Shown here piece after piece: positions 9,701 through 17,475 of a stretch of 64,000 nucleotides of DNA. The translations under genes were made by a program, and so were the position numbers. Within the stretch, counting starts at the first letter, position 1. Every line of letters begins with the position of its first letter. Under the pieces are notes generated by a model that made no database searches, was not told where the DNA came from, and was given only the letters and a program-made list of their open reading frames with translations. The stretch is from assembly GCF_010907035.1 (NCBI RefSeq), contig NZ_QUMK01000020.1, positions 1-64,000 of the forward strand, given 5' to 3'. The stretch is from Rhodopseudomonas sp. BR0M22. Its GTDB lineage: Bacteria; Pseudomonadota; Alphaproteobacteria; Rhizobiales; Xanthobacteraceae.

Positions 9701-10322
9701 GCTGTCGTTCGGCTTGCACGCAGGCTACGACTATCAGTTCGCCAACCGGTTCATCGTCGGCATCGAGGCCGATGTCGCCAAGACTGAGATCGGTGCGTCG
9801 CAGGTGACTTTCGCGTCCGAAGGCGCCGCCTGCAACTGCGCGAACAACCTGGGCAGGATGCGGCAGTTCGAAGCCGTGCAGCAGAGCGAGATCAAATGGC
9901 TCTCCACCGTGCGCGGACGGCTCGGCTTCGCCGTCAACGATAGGCTGATGCTGTTTGCCAGCGGCGGTGTTGCTTTCATGAGGCAGGACGAGTCCCGGAC
10001 GCAGTACCGTGCCGTCAATTCCGGAAACTTCGCGTGGCCGACGACGACCGTGGCGGCTTTCACCGAAGACAGTTCTCGTACCCGAGTGGGATATGTGATC
10101 GGCGGCGGCGGCGAATTCGCTGTGGGCGGTGCGTGGTCGATCAAGGCTGAGTATCTGCTAGCCCGGTTCACCGGCGAGGACTTCACCTTCGCCGACGCCA
10201 GAGCAGGCGTACTGCCGGGCAATTTCGTGACGCCGGCGACCTACGCGACGAACAACGGACGCAAGCTCAGCAGTAACGTGGATATCCCCATGGTCCGCGT
10301 CGGAGTCAACTATCGGTTTTGA
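6747..10322 (+). CDS. HasR-like TonB-dependent haem receptor with STN domain and fused C-terminal 8-stranded barrel
   Basis: 1191 residues, about 250 longer than signalling TonB receptors usually are. Order: export signal (to about 41), STN signalling domain (about 53-124), plug (about 163-275), 22-stranded barrel with a LRMPTLFES ... NAGLLPERSNNWEAG region like the FRAP/NPNL region of haem receptors, and a barrel end at about 912-920 (RLGMSGKF). A second domain then runs from about 938 to 1191: WSGFHAGINTAYN, GLHAGYDYQF, VRGRLGFAVNDRLMLFASGGVAF, then a terminal VGVNYRF. This is the pattern of Omp25/Omp31-type small porin-like barrels. Haem uptake is inferred from the receptor motifs and the haem oxygenase downstream. 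The start may be ATG 6747 or, with a better G-rich upstream site, ATG 6762. Confidence 0.88.
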   Translation: MGAFGMSLDTKCVCSNGRLAVLLMAATFLSTATTVEQSYAQAPQPSRAGAGSRELDIQAQPLGSALIAFSRQSRLQIFVDQALVAGKSAPAVRGALTPSAALDRLLVGSGLSYRFKRGGTVTIVGPVSASMNQMPASDGSLMLDTIDISGGRGTPAEVPYRTPAPVTQITQESIERFRGSSPADIFRGTPGVMSGEARNGGGSIDVNIRGMQGMGRVAVTVDGAENGLTVYQGYQGISNRTYVDPDLLAGVDITKGAEVSSRGIAGTVAMRTVGADDVVKAGEKWGVLVKSSFGTNTANPRPGDLGGYTWPRPYVSDPQPYPVPTAQASGLDRPGLFTPTSGSFSTVAAIKEANYDLLWGYAYRKQGNYFAGKNGPGAGVLDTGPQPLCYSSGFCYYPPSPISYAHVYQNTGLTSYRAGEQVLNTQLETESYLAKGTVRSDDGQSLQIGYNGYRSRAGDVIASLFSSAQSQAVQQAQEDVTKVDTGTVRYRWKPEDNGLVDLKANMWMTNLTLLTPPRVSLGTNVKPEDFGLPYNYLPGNQTTMGGGDLSNRSHLSLERFGSLDFDYGASYVQEATRPTPFTNQLNAGIPSREGARQEIAGFGKVAYKPVDWLTLNGGLRYSHYWSQDRSTITNASQMNPQPSRDTGGYSPSAGIVVEPIKDAQFYVNYSSALRMPTLFESVAGYSLIPNAGLLPERSNNWEAGVNLFREGGFAPADKAMMKFGYFNWNVSNYVARMSKSFVDPTYGYTYSALQVVNIDRARFEGLEWSGRYQSGGFTAEVAANYYLNVEYCPTAANCATSTLSGDYSANQVPPKYSANITLSQKLLDDDLTVGGRASYIGPRSIGYGAVQYGAAAIIAPIIWQPYWLVDVFAEYKLTTDITLRATVENLTDQYYVDPLSLVQQPGPGRTFRLGMSGKFGGSETVTPGSLTRLFAPSAAVANWSGFHAGINTAYNSAKFGGTMTALDGAADGHAANEAPNQQVGALSFGLHAGYDYQFANRFIVGIEADVAKTEIGASQVTFASEGAACNCANNLGRMRQFEAVQQSEIKWLSTVRGRLGFAVNDRLMLFASGGVAFMRQDESRTQYRAVNSGNFAWPTTTVAAFTEDSSRTRVGYVIGGGGEFAVGGAWSIKAEYLLARFTGEDFTFADARAGVLPGNFVTPATYATNNGRKLSSNVDIPMVRVGVNYRF

Positions 10323-10426
10323 GATCGACGAGAGCCGCAGCGACGCGGCAGCGCTGAGCGTTGCAGTGGTGCGGCTCACGAGATGCAAGGCGGGGTGGCC
10401 GCATCCTGCAGGTAGGAGAATTCTGA

Positions 10427-11110
10427 ATGACAGCAACTGATAGCGCACTTGTCCTCAGTCGCTCGAAGCGGCTGAAGGCCGCGACGCAGGCGACGCACGA
10501 ACGGCTGGACAGTGGGATCATGGCGCGGAGGCCGTTTTCGAGCCGCGAGCGATATGCGCTGTTTCTCCTTGTCCAGCATCGCTTTCACCAGGACGTCGAC
10601 GCATTCTATCGCAGCGCCGCGCTGGGCGAATTGCTGCCGGCTCTGCTGGAACGACGGCGGCTCGAACTGATCGAGTTGGACCTTCGTGATCTCGGCGTTG
10701 CACCCGAGAATTCGCGCGCGACGTTCATGTCGATCGGCGAGCAGCCGATCGACATCCCGACTGCGCTGGGTTGGCTCTATGTGGCCGAGGGCTCCAACCT
10801 CGGTGCTGCGTTTCTGCTGAAGCAGGCCGGCAGCCTCGGTTTGTCGGAGACGTTCGGTGCGAGGCATCTCACTGCCGCTCCAGAGGGACGCGGCCTCCAT
10901 TGGAGGACGTTCACCGCGGCCCTCGATGCAGCGCCGCTGTCGGCGATGGAGGAGGAGCGCGCGATCGCGGGCGCGCGTGCCGCGTATCAGCGCGTGCACA
11001 AGCTGGTGAACGAGGTGTTGGTCGTCGCCGCGGAATCCTCCCGAAGCCTTGAAACGGATGATGGCGATCCAACGAGGTCTCATCCTGACGTGAAGGAAGG
11101 TGAGGGATGA
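10427..11110 (+). CDS. Haem oxygenase, biliverdin-producing
   Basis: 227 residues of the bacterial HemO/PigA/BphO haem oxygenase family. The proximal histidine lies in the KAATQATHERLD motif (His 24), and the distal helix appears as LGWLYVAEGSNLGAAFLL (about 110-127). It opens the haem ring and frees iron in the cytoplasm, using electrons from a reductase not seen here. A good ribosome site (TAGGAG) precedes ATG 10427. Its stop overlaps the exbB start (ATGA), so it is translationally coupled to the TonB energising genes. A role in phytochrome chromophore supply is less likely, since no phytochrome gene is nearby. Confidence 0.9.
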   Translation: MTATDSALVLSRSKRLKAATQATHERLDSGIMARRPFSSRERYALFLLVQHRFHQDVDAFYRSAALGELLPALLERRRLELIELDLRDLGVAPENSRATFMSIGEQPIDIPTALGWLYVAEGSNLGAAFLLKQAGSLGLSETFGARHLTAAPEGRGLHWRTFTAALDAAPLSAMEEERAIAGARAAYQRVHKLVNEVLVVAAESSRSLETDDGDPTRSHPDVKEGEG

Positions 11111-12057
11111 CGGCAGTCCGTCGAATATCGATATGGGCATCACTTGCGCTGATCGGCGCATTGCTCGTCTGTGCGCCGGACGCAGCGGCACAGCAGCCCG
11201 GACCGGTACCTGCACCGTCTGCGCCGACGAGCGTGACCTCCCCGGAGAGTCCGAGCGTTGCGCCCGCCGCAGTTCCGGCCGGGGAGGGCGGTGGATCGGT
11301 GGCGCGGATCCCGCCGAAATCGGATCGCCACTCTGGTCTGCCGCACGATCTGTCCCCGGTTGGCATGTTCTTGGCAGCCGATTGGGTGGTGAAGGCCGTG
11401 ATGATCGCGCTGCTGCTCGCCTCGTTTCTGAGCTGGACGATATGTGTGGCCAAAGCCGTCGAGGTGGCGTGCGCTAACGCCAGGGCGAAGCGCGCATTCA
11501 GGATCGTCGATCAATCGCTCGATCTGGACGAGGCGGTGCATCGCCTCAGCAAGCGAGGCGGCCCTGCCGTCTTCATGGTGCGCTCGGCGAGCGACGAGCT
11601 GCACCGCTCGTTGCCGGTGCTTGCCTATGCCGGCGAAACTGGCCTGAAGGATCGCGTGGTGTCTCGTCTGGCGCGCATCGAGGCGCAGGCCGGGCGCAGG
11701 CTGATGCGCGGCACTGGATTGCTTGCGACCGTCGGCGCGGTATCGCCCTTCGTCGGCCTGTTCGGCACGGTGTGGGGCATCATGAACGCCTTCATCGGGA
11801 TTTCGCAGAGTCACACCACCAACCTCGCAGTGGTGGCGCCGGGCATCGCCGAAGCGCTGCTGGCGACGGCGTTTGGCCTAGTCGCCGCGATGCCGGCTGT
11901 CGTCATCTACAACGTCTTCGCACGCGCCATCTCCGGTTATCGCCAGATCTTGGCCGATGCTGCGGCCGGCGTGGAGCGGCTGATCAGCCTCGATTTGGAT
12001 TTTCGCAAAATCCCGGACGAGCGCCGGACATCTTCGTCGATGTTGGCAGCAGAGTAA
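11107..12057 (+). CDS. exbB: ExbB, TonB-system energising protein
   Basis: 316 residues of the MotA/TolQ/ExbB proton channel family. A signal-like N-terminus and Pro/Ala-rich stretch (to about 80) precede three membrane segments at about 92-118, 200-228 and 238-270; GTGLLATVGAVSPFVGLFGT and the following GIAEALLATAFGLVAAMPAV are diagnostic. The long N-terminal extension is common in alphaproteobacterial ExbB. With ExbD it converts proton motive force into TonB movement. It starts by a 4-base overlap with the haem oxygenase gene. Confidence 0.93.
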   Translation: MTAVRRISIWASLALIGALLVCAPDAAAQQPGPVPAPSAPTSVTSPESPSVAPAAVPAGEGGGSVARIPPKSDRHSGLPHDLSPVGMFLAADWVVKAVMIALLLASFLSWTICVAKAVEVACANARAKRAFRIVDQSLDLDEAVHRLSKRGGPAVFMVRSASDELHRSLPVLAYAGETGLKDRVVSRLARIEAQAGRRLMRGTGLLATVGAVSPFVGLFGTVWGIMNAFIGISQSHTTNLAVVAPGIAEALLATAFGLVAAMPAVVIYNVFARAISGYRQILADAAAGVERLISLDLDFRKIPDERRTSSSMLAAE

Positions 12058-12071
12058 GAGTGGAGAAGTCC

Positions 12072-12521
12072 ATGGCAGACAGCGTGAGAGAGTATGGCGG
12101 CGGCCAGTTCGATGACGATTGCGGGACCACGGTGCACCCTATCATTGACGTAATTCTGGTGCTCCTCATCATCTTCATGGTCGCGGCGCCACTCGTGACG
12201 GCTCATGTCGATCTTGGTTTGCTGACGTGGACATCGGAATCGACGCCGCGAGTCGGCAAGCCGCTCTATCTCACTCTGAACAGTGATCACACGCTGCGTA
12301 TCGACGACAGCCCGGTCGCCCGTAAGGATCTACGGGCGACCATCGATCGCGCGGCCGGCGGCGACAAGAAAACCCGTGTCTTCGTTCGCGCCGACAGCAG
12401 GGTCGATTATGGAAGTCTGATGGAGGTGATGAATTTGCTGCGCGGCGCCGGCTATCTCAAACTTACGCTGGTCGGTCTCGAGCAAGTGGCCTTGCTACCT
12501 GCGCCCGCGTCCGTGCCGTGA
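12072..12521 (+). CDS. exbD: ExbD, TonB-system energising protein
   Basis: 149 residues from ATG 12072. One membrane segment (about 22-44) holds the essential aspartate in IIDVILVLLIIFMVAAPL, and the rest is a periplasmic TolR/ExbD domain. It works with ExbB as the proton-conducting part of the TonB motor. It lies 14 bases after exbB, and its stop overlaps the GTG start of tonB, which supports one transcript for haem oxygenase, exbB, exbD and tonB. Confidence 0.93.
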   Translation: MADSVREYGGGQFDDDCGTTVHPIIDVILVLLIIFMVAAPLVTAHVDLGLLTWTSESTPRVGKPLYLTLNSDHTLRIDDSPVARKDLRATIDRAAGGDKKTRVFVRADSRVDYGSLMEVMNLLRGAGYLKLTLVGLEQVALLPAPASVP

Positions 12522-13363
12522 CCGACTTCAACAGCTCGATCAGCCGCCGGACCAAAGCTCTCGAAATGTTCGGTTGGTCGATGGCGGCGCTGCTGATGGT
12601 GGGGGCACATGCCGGCGCTGTGGTCTGGATGCTGCTGCCCGATCCGGTGGTCCCCGCGGAGAACTCGGCGCCGGCCGCCATCATGGTGGATATGGCGGCG
12701 GTGCCCGAAGCGATCGTCACGGCGAGAACCGATATCTCACCGGACCAGAAATCGGCCGATGACAGCCGGCCTCAAGCAGAGCAACGGCAGGAGCCGCCTC
12801 CGCTCGCCAAGCCGCCGGTCGAGCCGAATGAAACAGCACCAGCCAAGCAGACCAAGACGGAGGACAAGCCGCCGGTCGTCGAGACTGCGGAGGTGCCACT
12901 TCCGCGTCCCGAACCTCCGCGGGCGGTGACGCCCCCGGAGCCAAAGCCGACGCCGAAGAAGAAGCAGCGCCCACGCCCGCAGCGGGCTGCGGCCAATTCC
13001 CAGGCAATGCGGCAGGCGCAGCTCGAGGCGAGGCAGTCGGATCGGATAGCGGCTGCTCAGACCGCGTTCGGTGGGGCTTCGCAGTCCCCGGCGGATTGGC
13101 GGTCACGGCTGATGGCGCATCTGCAGCGCAGCAAGCGCTCGGTGTCGGCGGCCGCTGACCAAGGGAGGCGCCGGATCGCCTATGTGCACTTTGCGATCGA
13201 TCAGTCCGGCAATGTCCGGTCGGTGAGATTGGTGCGGTCGTCGGGCTTTGCCGAGATCGACCGGGAGGCGCTCGCGCTGGTGCAGCGCGCATCTCCGGTT
13301 CCGCCGCCGCCGCCCGGTGCGAGCCGGAGCCTGACGGTGCCGGTCGGATTTGTCTCGGACTAG
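12518..13363 (+). CDS. tonB: TonB energy transducer
   Basis: 281 residues from GTG 12518 (4-base overlap with exbD). An N-terminal membrane anchor (about 17-38) is followed by a long Pro/Glu/Lys-rich periplasm-spanning region (about 60-155) and the C-terminal TonB domain (about 205-281) with the YVHFAIDQSGNVRSVRLVRSSG and ALALVQRASPVPPPP motifs. It should energise both TonB receptors of this block. It is the last gene before the secE operon. Confidence 0.93.
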   Translation: MTDFNSSISRRTKALEMFGWSMAALLMVGAHAGAVVWMLLPDPVVPAENSAPAAIMVDMAAVPEAIVTARTDISPDQKSADDSRPQAEQRQEPPPLAKPPVEPNETAPAKQTKTEDKPPVVETAEVPLPRPEPPRAVTPPEPKPTPKKKQRPRPQRAAANSQAMRQAQLEARQSDRIAAAQTAFGGASQSPADWRSRLMAHLQRSKRSVSAAADQGRRRIAYVHFAIDQSGNVRSVRLVRSSGFAEIDREALALVQRASPVPPPPPGASRSLTVPVGFVSD

Positions 13364-13700
13364 GCTCTCGGGGACGCTGTCGCAATGCCGACGACGGCAG
13401 CGCGGCCCGTGTAGGAGATTGGAATATTACGGCTTTTGGGATACCTGAAGGGAAGGTGGGAGCCCGTCGGCGGGGGGAGCGACAGCCGTTCGCAGCTTGA
13501 CGTTCCAGCGATCTGGCCGTAAAAGGCCTCACTCGCTGCCGGCCCGTTTTGACGGATTTCCGGCGCGGCTTTGATTTCCCGAAAAACAGGGCCCGGTTGG
13601 CGGCTCATCCTGAAGCTGAGGGGTTCCTTGGCGAGGGTTGGGCGCAACAGGGCTGTCTGGCTTTCACAAACCCGATATCGAGACTGAACCGGATCACGCC
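13364..13700. other. Intergenic region between tonB and secE
   Basis: 337 bases without a gene. The right half holds the likely secE-nusG promoter (separate entry). No copy of the tRNA-Trp 3' end was found here, so there is no visible attachment-site duplication at this end of the iron block. No strong terminator for tonB was seen. Confidence 0.6.
13497..13525 (+). promoter_or_regulatory. Probable secE-nusG promoter
   Basis: TTGACG (13497-13502) and TAAAAG (13520-13525) are separated by exactly 17 bases, a good sigma-70 type match. The predicted transcript begins near 13532, giving a leader of about 170 bases before secE. This restores a promoter to secE, which is cut off from the tuf/tRNA-Trp unit by the iron block. 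Confidence 0.5.
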
Positions 13701-13889
13701 ATGGCCTTCAGCCCGTTCAAATTCCTGCAGGAAGTGCGGAGCGAAACCGCCAAGGTGACCTGGCCGACCCGCCGCGAGACCTCGATCACCACGATCATGG
13801 TGTTCGTGATGGTGGCGCTGGCTTCGATTTTCTTTTTTGCCGCCGATCAGGTGATCAGCATGCTGATCCGCCTGCTGCTCGGCGTCTAA
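13701..13889 (+). CDS. secE: SecE, protein translocase subunit
   Basis: 62 residues with the conserved amphipathic helix (FKFLQEVRSETAKVTWPTRRET, residues 6-27) and one membrane segment (about 30-55). SecE stabilises SecY in the translocon. The start ATG 13701 gives the family's usual length; an upstream in-frame extension was rejected. nusG begins 16 bases later. Confidence 0.97.
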   Translation: MAFSPFKFLQEVRSETAKVTWPTRRETSITTIMVFVMVALASIFFFAADQVISMLIRLLLGV

Positions 13890-13905
13890 CGGCAGGCCCC
13901 GCCCT

Positions 13906-14436
13906 ATGAGCATGCGCTGGTACATCGTCCACGCCTATTCGAACTTCGAGAAGAAGGTCGCCGAGTCGATCAAAGAGCAGGCCAAGCAGCGCGGCGTCGA
14001 GGACCTGTTCGAACAGGTGCTGGTGCCGACCGAGAAGGTCACCGAGGTGCGCCGCGGCCGCAAGGTCGATGCCGAGCGCAAGTTCTTCCCTGGCTACGTG
14101 CTGGTGAAGATGAACCTCACCGACGAAGCCTTCCACCTGATCAAGAACACCCCGAAGGTCACCGGCTTCCTCGGCGCCGAGAACAAGCCGATGCCGATTT
14201 CGGAGTCCGAGGCGATGCGCATTCTGCACCAGGTGCAGGAAGGCGTGGAGCGCCCGAAGGCGTCGGTGTCGTTCGAGATCGGCGAAAACGTCCGCGTCGC
14301 CGACGGCCCGTTCGCGTCGTTCTCCGGCGTGGTCGAGGAAATCGACGAGGCTCGCTCGCGCGTGAAGGTTGCGGTGTCGATCTTCGGCCGCGCGACCCCG
14401 GTCGAACTGGAATTCGGTCAGGTCGAGAAGGTCTGA
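13906..14436 (+). CDS. nusG: NusG, transcription elongation/termination factor
   Basis: 176 residues, the usual size. The N-terminal NGN domain starts with RWYIVHAYSNFEKKVAESI, and the C-terminal KOW domain includes GENVRVADGPFASFSGVVEEID (about 126-147). It binds RNA polymerase and links it to Rho or the ribosome. It is co-transcribed with secE and followed by a palindromic element, not a simple terminator. Confidence 0.98.
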   Translation: MSMRWYIVHAYSNFEKKVAESIKEQAKQRGVEDLFEQVLVPTEKVTEVRRGRKVDAERKFFPGYVLVKMNLTDEAFHLIKNTPKVTGFLGAENKPMPISESEAMRILHQVQEGVERPKASVSFEIGENVRVADGPFASFSGVVEEIDEARSRVKVAVSIFGRATPVELEFGQVEKV

Positions 14437-14476
14437 TCGTTCGAGGTCGTGGCAGGGCCTTGGCTCTCGCCATGAC

Positions 14477-14563
14477 GTCATTGCCGGGCTTGACCCGGCA
14501 ATCCATCTCCTTCGCGAGAGTTTTGCGAAGAGGATGGATGCCCGGATCAAGTCCGGGCATGAC
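14477..14563. repeat. REP-like palindromic element between nusG and rplK
   Basis: Two 31-base arms (14477-14507 and 14533-14563) are inverted repeats matching at 25 of 31 positions. Each arm contains its own smaller palindrome (TTGCCGGGCTTGACCCGGCAA and its counterpart). This double-hairpin form with CCGGG..CCCGG cores and ATCCATC ends is typical of dispersed extragenic palindromes in Bradyrhizobium and relatives. It may attenuate readthrough between nusG and rplK. Confidence 0.75.
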
Positions 14564-14688
14564 GGGAGAGAGCGGGGCGAGCGCCTTGCTCTGAGAAACG
14601 TGGGAGGCGTGCCGGTGATCGCCAGTCATCGGAAATCGCCCGACCACGAAACCTGAAACCGCCGGCTCGCCGGCAACAGGAGAGTTCA

Positions 14689-15117
14689 ATGGCAAAGAAA
14701 GTGACCGGATACCTGAAGTTGCAGGTGCCGGCCGGAGCGGCGAACCCGTCGCCTCCGATCGGTCCCGCGCTTGGTCAGCGCGGCCTCAACATCATGGAGT
14801 TCTGCAAGGCGTTCAACGCGCAGACCCAGAAGGAAGAGAAGAACACGCCGATTCCGGTGGTGATCACGATCTACGCCGATCGGTCGTTCACCTTCGAGAT
14901 GAAGACCCCGCCGATGTCCTACTTCCTCAAGCAGGCGGCCAAGATCCAGTCCGGCTCAAAAGCGCCGGGCCGCGACGTCGCCGGCAAGGTGACCTCCGCC
15001 CAGGTGCGCGAGATCGCCGAGAAGAAGATGAAGGATCTCAATTGCGACACCGTCGAGTCGGCCATGCGCATGGTCGAGGGTTCTGCCCGCTCGATGGGCC
15101 TGCAGGTCGAGGGGTAA
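14689..15117 (+). CDS. rplK: 50S ribosomal protein L11
   Basis: 142 residues, standard length. The N-terminal motif [26 protein letters not shown] and the C-terminal RNA-binding domain (GTPase centre of 23S rRNA) are present. A good site (CAGGAG) precedes ATG 14689. rplA follows after 6 bases. Confidence 0.98.
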   Translation: MAKKVTGYLKLQVPAGAANPSPPIGPALGQRGLNIMEFCKAFNAQTQKEEKNTPIPVVITIYADRSFTFEMKTPPMSYFLKQAAKIQSGSKAPGRDVAGKVTSAQVREIAEKKMKDLNCDTVESAMRMVEGSARSMGLQVEG

Positions 15118-15123
15118 CGGATC

Positions 15124-15813
15124 ATGGCAATCGGTAAGCGTCTGAAGAAGATCCGCGAAGGCATCGATCGCACCAAGCTGTATCCGCTCGACGAGGCGGT
15201 GAAGCTGATCAAGGAGCGCGCGATCTCGAAGTTCGACGAGACCATCGAGGTCGCGATCAACCTCGGCGTAGATCCCCGCCACGCCGACCAGATGGTCCGC
15301 GGCGTGGTCATGCTGCCGAACGGTACCGGCCGCACCGTGCGCGTCGGCGTGTTCGCCCGCGGCGCCAAGGCGGACGAAGCCAAGGCTGCGGGTGCCGACG
15401 TGGTCGGCGCGGAGGATCTGGTGGAGCAGGTTCAGGCCGGCAACATCAACTTCGACCGCTGCATCGCCACCCCGGACATGATGCCCCTGGTCGGCCGCCT
15501 CGGTAAGGTGCTCGGCCCGCGCGGCATGATGCCGAACCCGAAGATCGGCACGGTGACCATGGACGTCGCCGGCGCGGTCAAGGGCGCCAAGGGCGGTTCG
15601 GTCGAGTTCCGCGTCGAGAAGGCCGGTATCATCCAGGCCGGCGTCGGCAAGGCCTCGTTCGAAGCCGACAAGCTGGTGGAGAACATCAAGGCGCTCGCGG
15701 ACGCGGTCAACAAGGCCAAGCCGAGCGGCGCCAAGGGCACCTACATTCAGCGCGTCGCGGTGTCCTCGACGATGGGCCCGGGCGTGAAGGTCGAGCCGGG
15801 CACCGTCCACTAA
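15124..15813 (+). CDS. rplA: 50S ribosomal protein L1
   Basis: 229 residues, standard length, with the signature [22 protein letters not shown] (about 123-144). L1 forms the mobile stalk at the E site and in many bacteria represses the L11-L1 mRNA. A terminator follows, so the L11-L1 unit ends here instead of running into rplJ. Confidence 0.98.
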   Translation: MAIGKRLKKIREGIDRTKLYPLDEAVKLIKERAISKFDETIEVAINLGVDPRHADQMVRGVVMLPNGTGRTVRVGVFARGAKADEAKAAGADVVGAEDLVEQVQAGNINFDRCIATPDMMPLVGRLGKVLGPRGMMPNPKIGTVTMDVAGAVKGAKGGSVEFRVEKAGIIQAGVGKASFEADKLVENIKALADAVNKAKPSGAKGTYIQRVAVSSTMGPGVKVEPGTVH

Positions 15814-15845
15814 GTCCGTGCCCGGACGATCGACGATTTGAAAGA

Positions 15846-15880
15846 GGGCGGACGGGGCAACCCGTTCGCCCTTTTTGTTT
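15846..15880 (+). terminator. Intrinsic terminator after rplA
   Basis: An 11-bp stem (15846-15856 with 15861-15871, one G-U pair) with a 4-base loop is followed by TTTTTGTTT. It closes the rplK-rplA transcript. Confidence 0.8.
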
Positions 15881-15916
15881 GCTCGCAAACCAACAACAAC
15901 AAACATGAGGGCAGGA

Positions 15917-16867
15917 ATGGCCGACAAGGTTCTGGTGACGTCGCGGTTCGGCAGGTCGATGCTGGGGCGGTTCACCGAGCGCTTCGAACTGCTCGAGACC
16001 GCCGGCAAGCCGGCCGATCAGGTGTTCGGCGCCGCCGAGCTAGCCAATGTCCGCGCGCTGCTGACGATGGGCGGCCAGCCGCTCGGCCGCGCGACCTTCG
16101 ACATGTTGCCGGCGCTCGGGGCGGTGGTCTGCTACGGCACCGGCTATGACGGCGTCGATCTGAAAGCCGCCGCCGAGCGCGGCATCGTGGTCGGCAACAG
16201 CCCGGCGGCGAATGCATCCGCCGTTGCTGATCTGGCGCTGGCCTTGCTGCTCGCCTTGATGCGCCGCGTGCTGCCGGCAGACGCTTATGTGCGCGCCGGC
16301 GGCTGGTCGGGCGCCAAGCCGTCACCGATGCTCAAGCCGCCGCGTGGGCTCACCGGCGCCAAGGTCGGCGTCTATGGCATCGGCGAGATCGGTTGCAAGA
16401 TCGCTGCGCGCGTCGCCGGCTTCGAGACCGAGGTCGCTTATCACAGCCGCAGCCGGCACGACGTGCCGTATCGCTACATCGGCGACCTCGGTGAATTGGT
16501 CGACTGGTGCGACGTCCTGCTGGTCGCGGTCCGCGCCGGCCCCGACACCGAGAACATCATCGACGCGAAGATGCTGAAGCGGCTCGGGCCAAGTGGCGTG
16601 CTGGTGAACATCTCGCGCGGCTCGGTGATCGATCAGCCGGCCCTGATCGAAGCCCTTCGTGAGGGGGCCATCGCCGGCGCGGGCCTCGACGTCTACGCGC
16701 AGGAGCCTTACGCGCCGGATGCGCTGGCGGAGTTTCCGAACGTGGTGCTGACGCCGCATATCGGCGGCCATACCCTGGAGGCGCACGTCGCCATGCAGGA
16801 TTGCGTAATCGCCAATCTGGCAGCGTATTTCGAGGGAAGGCCGCTGCCCTATCCGGTCGAAGGATAG
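15917..16867 (+). CDS. D-isomer-specific 2-hydroxyacid dehydrogenase
   Basis: 316 residues. The NAD-binding motif is GVYGIGEIGCKIA (about 149-161). The catalytic residues are the Arg in VNISRGSVID, the Glu in LDVYAQEPY and the His in LTPHIGGHT, all in the order of the family. It interconverts a 2-keto acid and a D-2-hydroxy acid with NAD(P); glyoxylate/hydroxypyruvate-type substrates are plausible but not provable here. ATG 15917 was chosen because GAGGGCAGGA precedes it; ATG 15905 and 15875 are upstream in frame. It stands alone after the rplA terminator. Confidence 0.88.
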   Translation: MADKVLVTSRFGRSMLGRFTERFELLETAGKPADQVFGAAELANVRALLTMGGQPLGRATFDMLPALGAVVCYGTGYDGVDLKAAAERGIVVGNSPAANASAVADLALALLLALMRRVLPADAYVRAGGWSGAKPSPMLKPPRGLTGAKVGVYGIGEIGCKIAARVAGFETEVAYHSRSRHDVPYRYIGDLGELVDWCDVLLVAVRAGPDTENIIDAKMLKRLGPSGVLVNISRGSVIDQPALIEALREGAIAGAGLDVYAQEPYAPDALAEFPNVVLTPHIGGHTLEAHVAMQDCVIANLAAYFEGRPLPYPVEG

Positions 16868-17008
16868 TACCTAACGGCAGGTCCTCTTAACGCAACAGAC
16901 CCGCTTTCGTTCCGTCGCGACGCGAGCATTTCGTCGCAACTTGATGTGAGTTGTAGTTGCTAATTCGTCGCAGTTAGGTTCGCTCCCTGATTTCAGGGAG
17001 GCGCGCCG

Positions 17009-17473
17009 ATGGCGGCGTTTACACTTTCCATCAACGGACAGGCGCACGCGGTCGACGTCGATCCCGACACGCCGCTGCTGTGGGCGATCCGCGACGGCGC
17101 CGGACTGACCGGCACCAAATACGGTTGCGGCGTCGCGCAATGCGGCGCCTGCACCGTGCACATCGATGGTCAGAGCACACGCTCGTGCTCGTTGCCGGTG
17201 TCGGCGGTGGGGGATCGCAAGATCACCACGATCGAGGGGCTGAGCAGCAAGGAAGGCCGCGCGGTGCAGGCCGCCTGGGCGGCGATCGACGTGCCGCAAT
17301 GCGGCTACTGCCAGTCCGGCCAGGTGATGAGCGCCACCGCTCTGCTGGAGCAGAACAAGGCTCCCACCGACCGCGACGTCGACCTGGCGATGAACGGCAA
17401 CATCTGCCGCTGCGCCACCTATGTCCGCATTCGCGCCGCGATCCATCAAGCCGCGAAATCGCTGGAGGGCTGA
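17009..17473 (+). CDS. iorA: Molybdenum hydroxylase small [2Fe-2S] subunit (IorA-like)
   Basis: 154 residues. A plant-type ferredoxin domain has [17 protein letters not shown] (first cluster, about 38-54) and the second [2Fe-2S] domain has QCGYCQSGQ and ICRCATY (about 97-136). It passes electrons from the Mo cofactor in the large subunit. The large subunit starts 3 bases later. The arrangement is that of isoquinoline 1-oxidoreductase and related aldehyde dehydrogenases, without a FAD subunit. The true substrate is unknown. Confidence 0.9.
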   Translation: MAAFTLSINGQAHAVDVDPDTPLLWAIRDGAGLTGTKYGCGVAQCGACTVHIDGQSTRSCSLPVSAVGDRKITTIEGLSSKEGRAVQAAWAAIDVPQCGYCQSGQVMSATALLEQNKAPTDRDVDLAMNGNICRCATYVRIRAAIHQAAKSLEG

Positions 17474-17475
17474 GC

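Noticed and set aside
13364-13700. Second attachment site for a tRNA-Trp-targeted island
   Set aside because: No copy of the tRNA 3' end (GGTTCGAGCCCTGCC...) was found here or elsewhere between tonB and secE, and no integrase is present.
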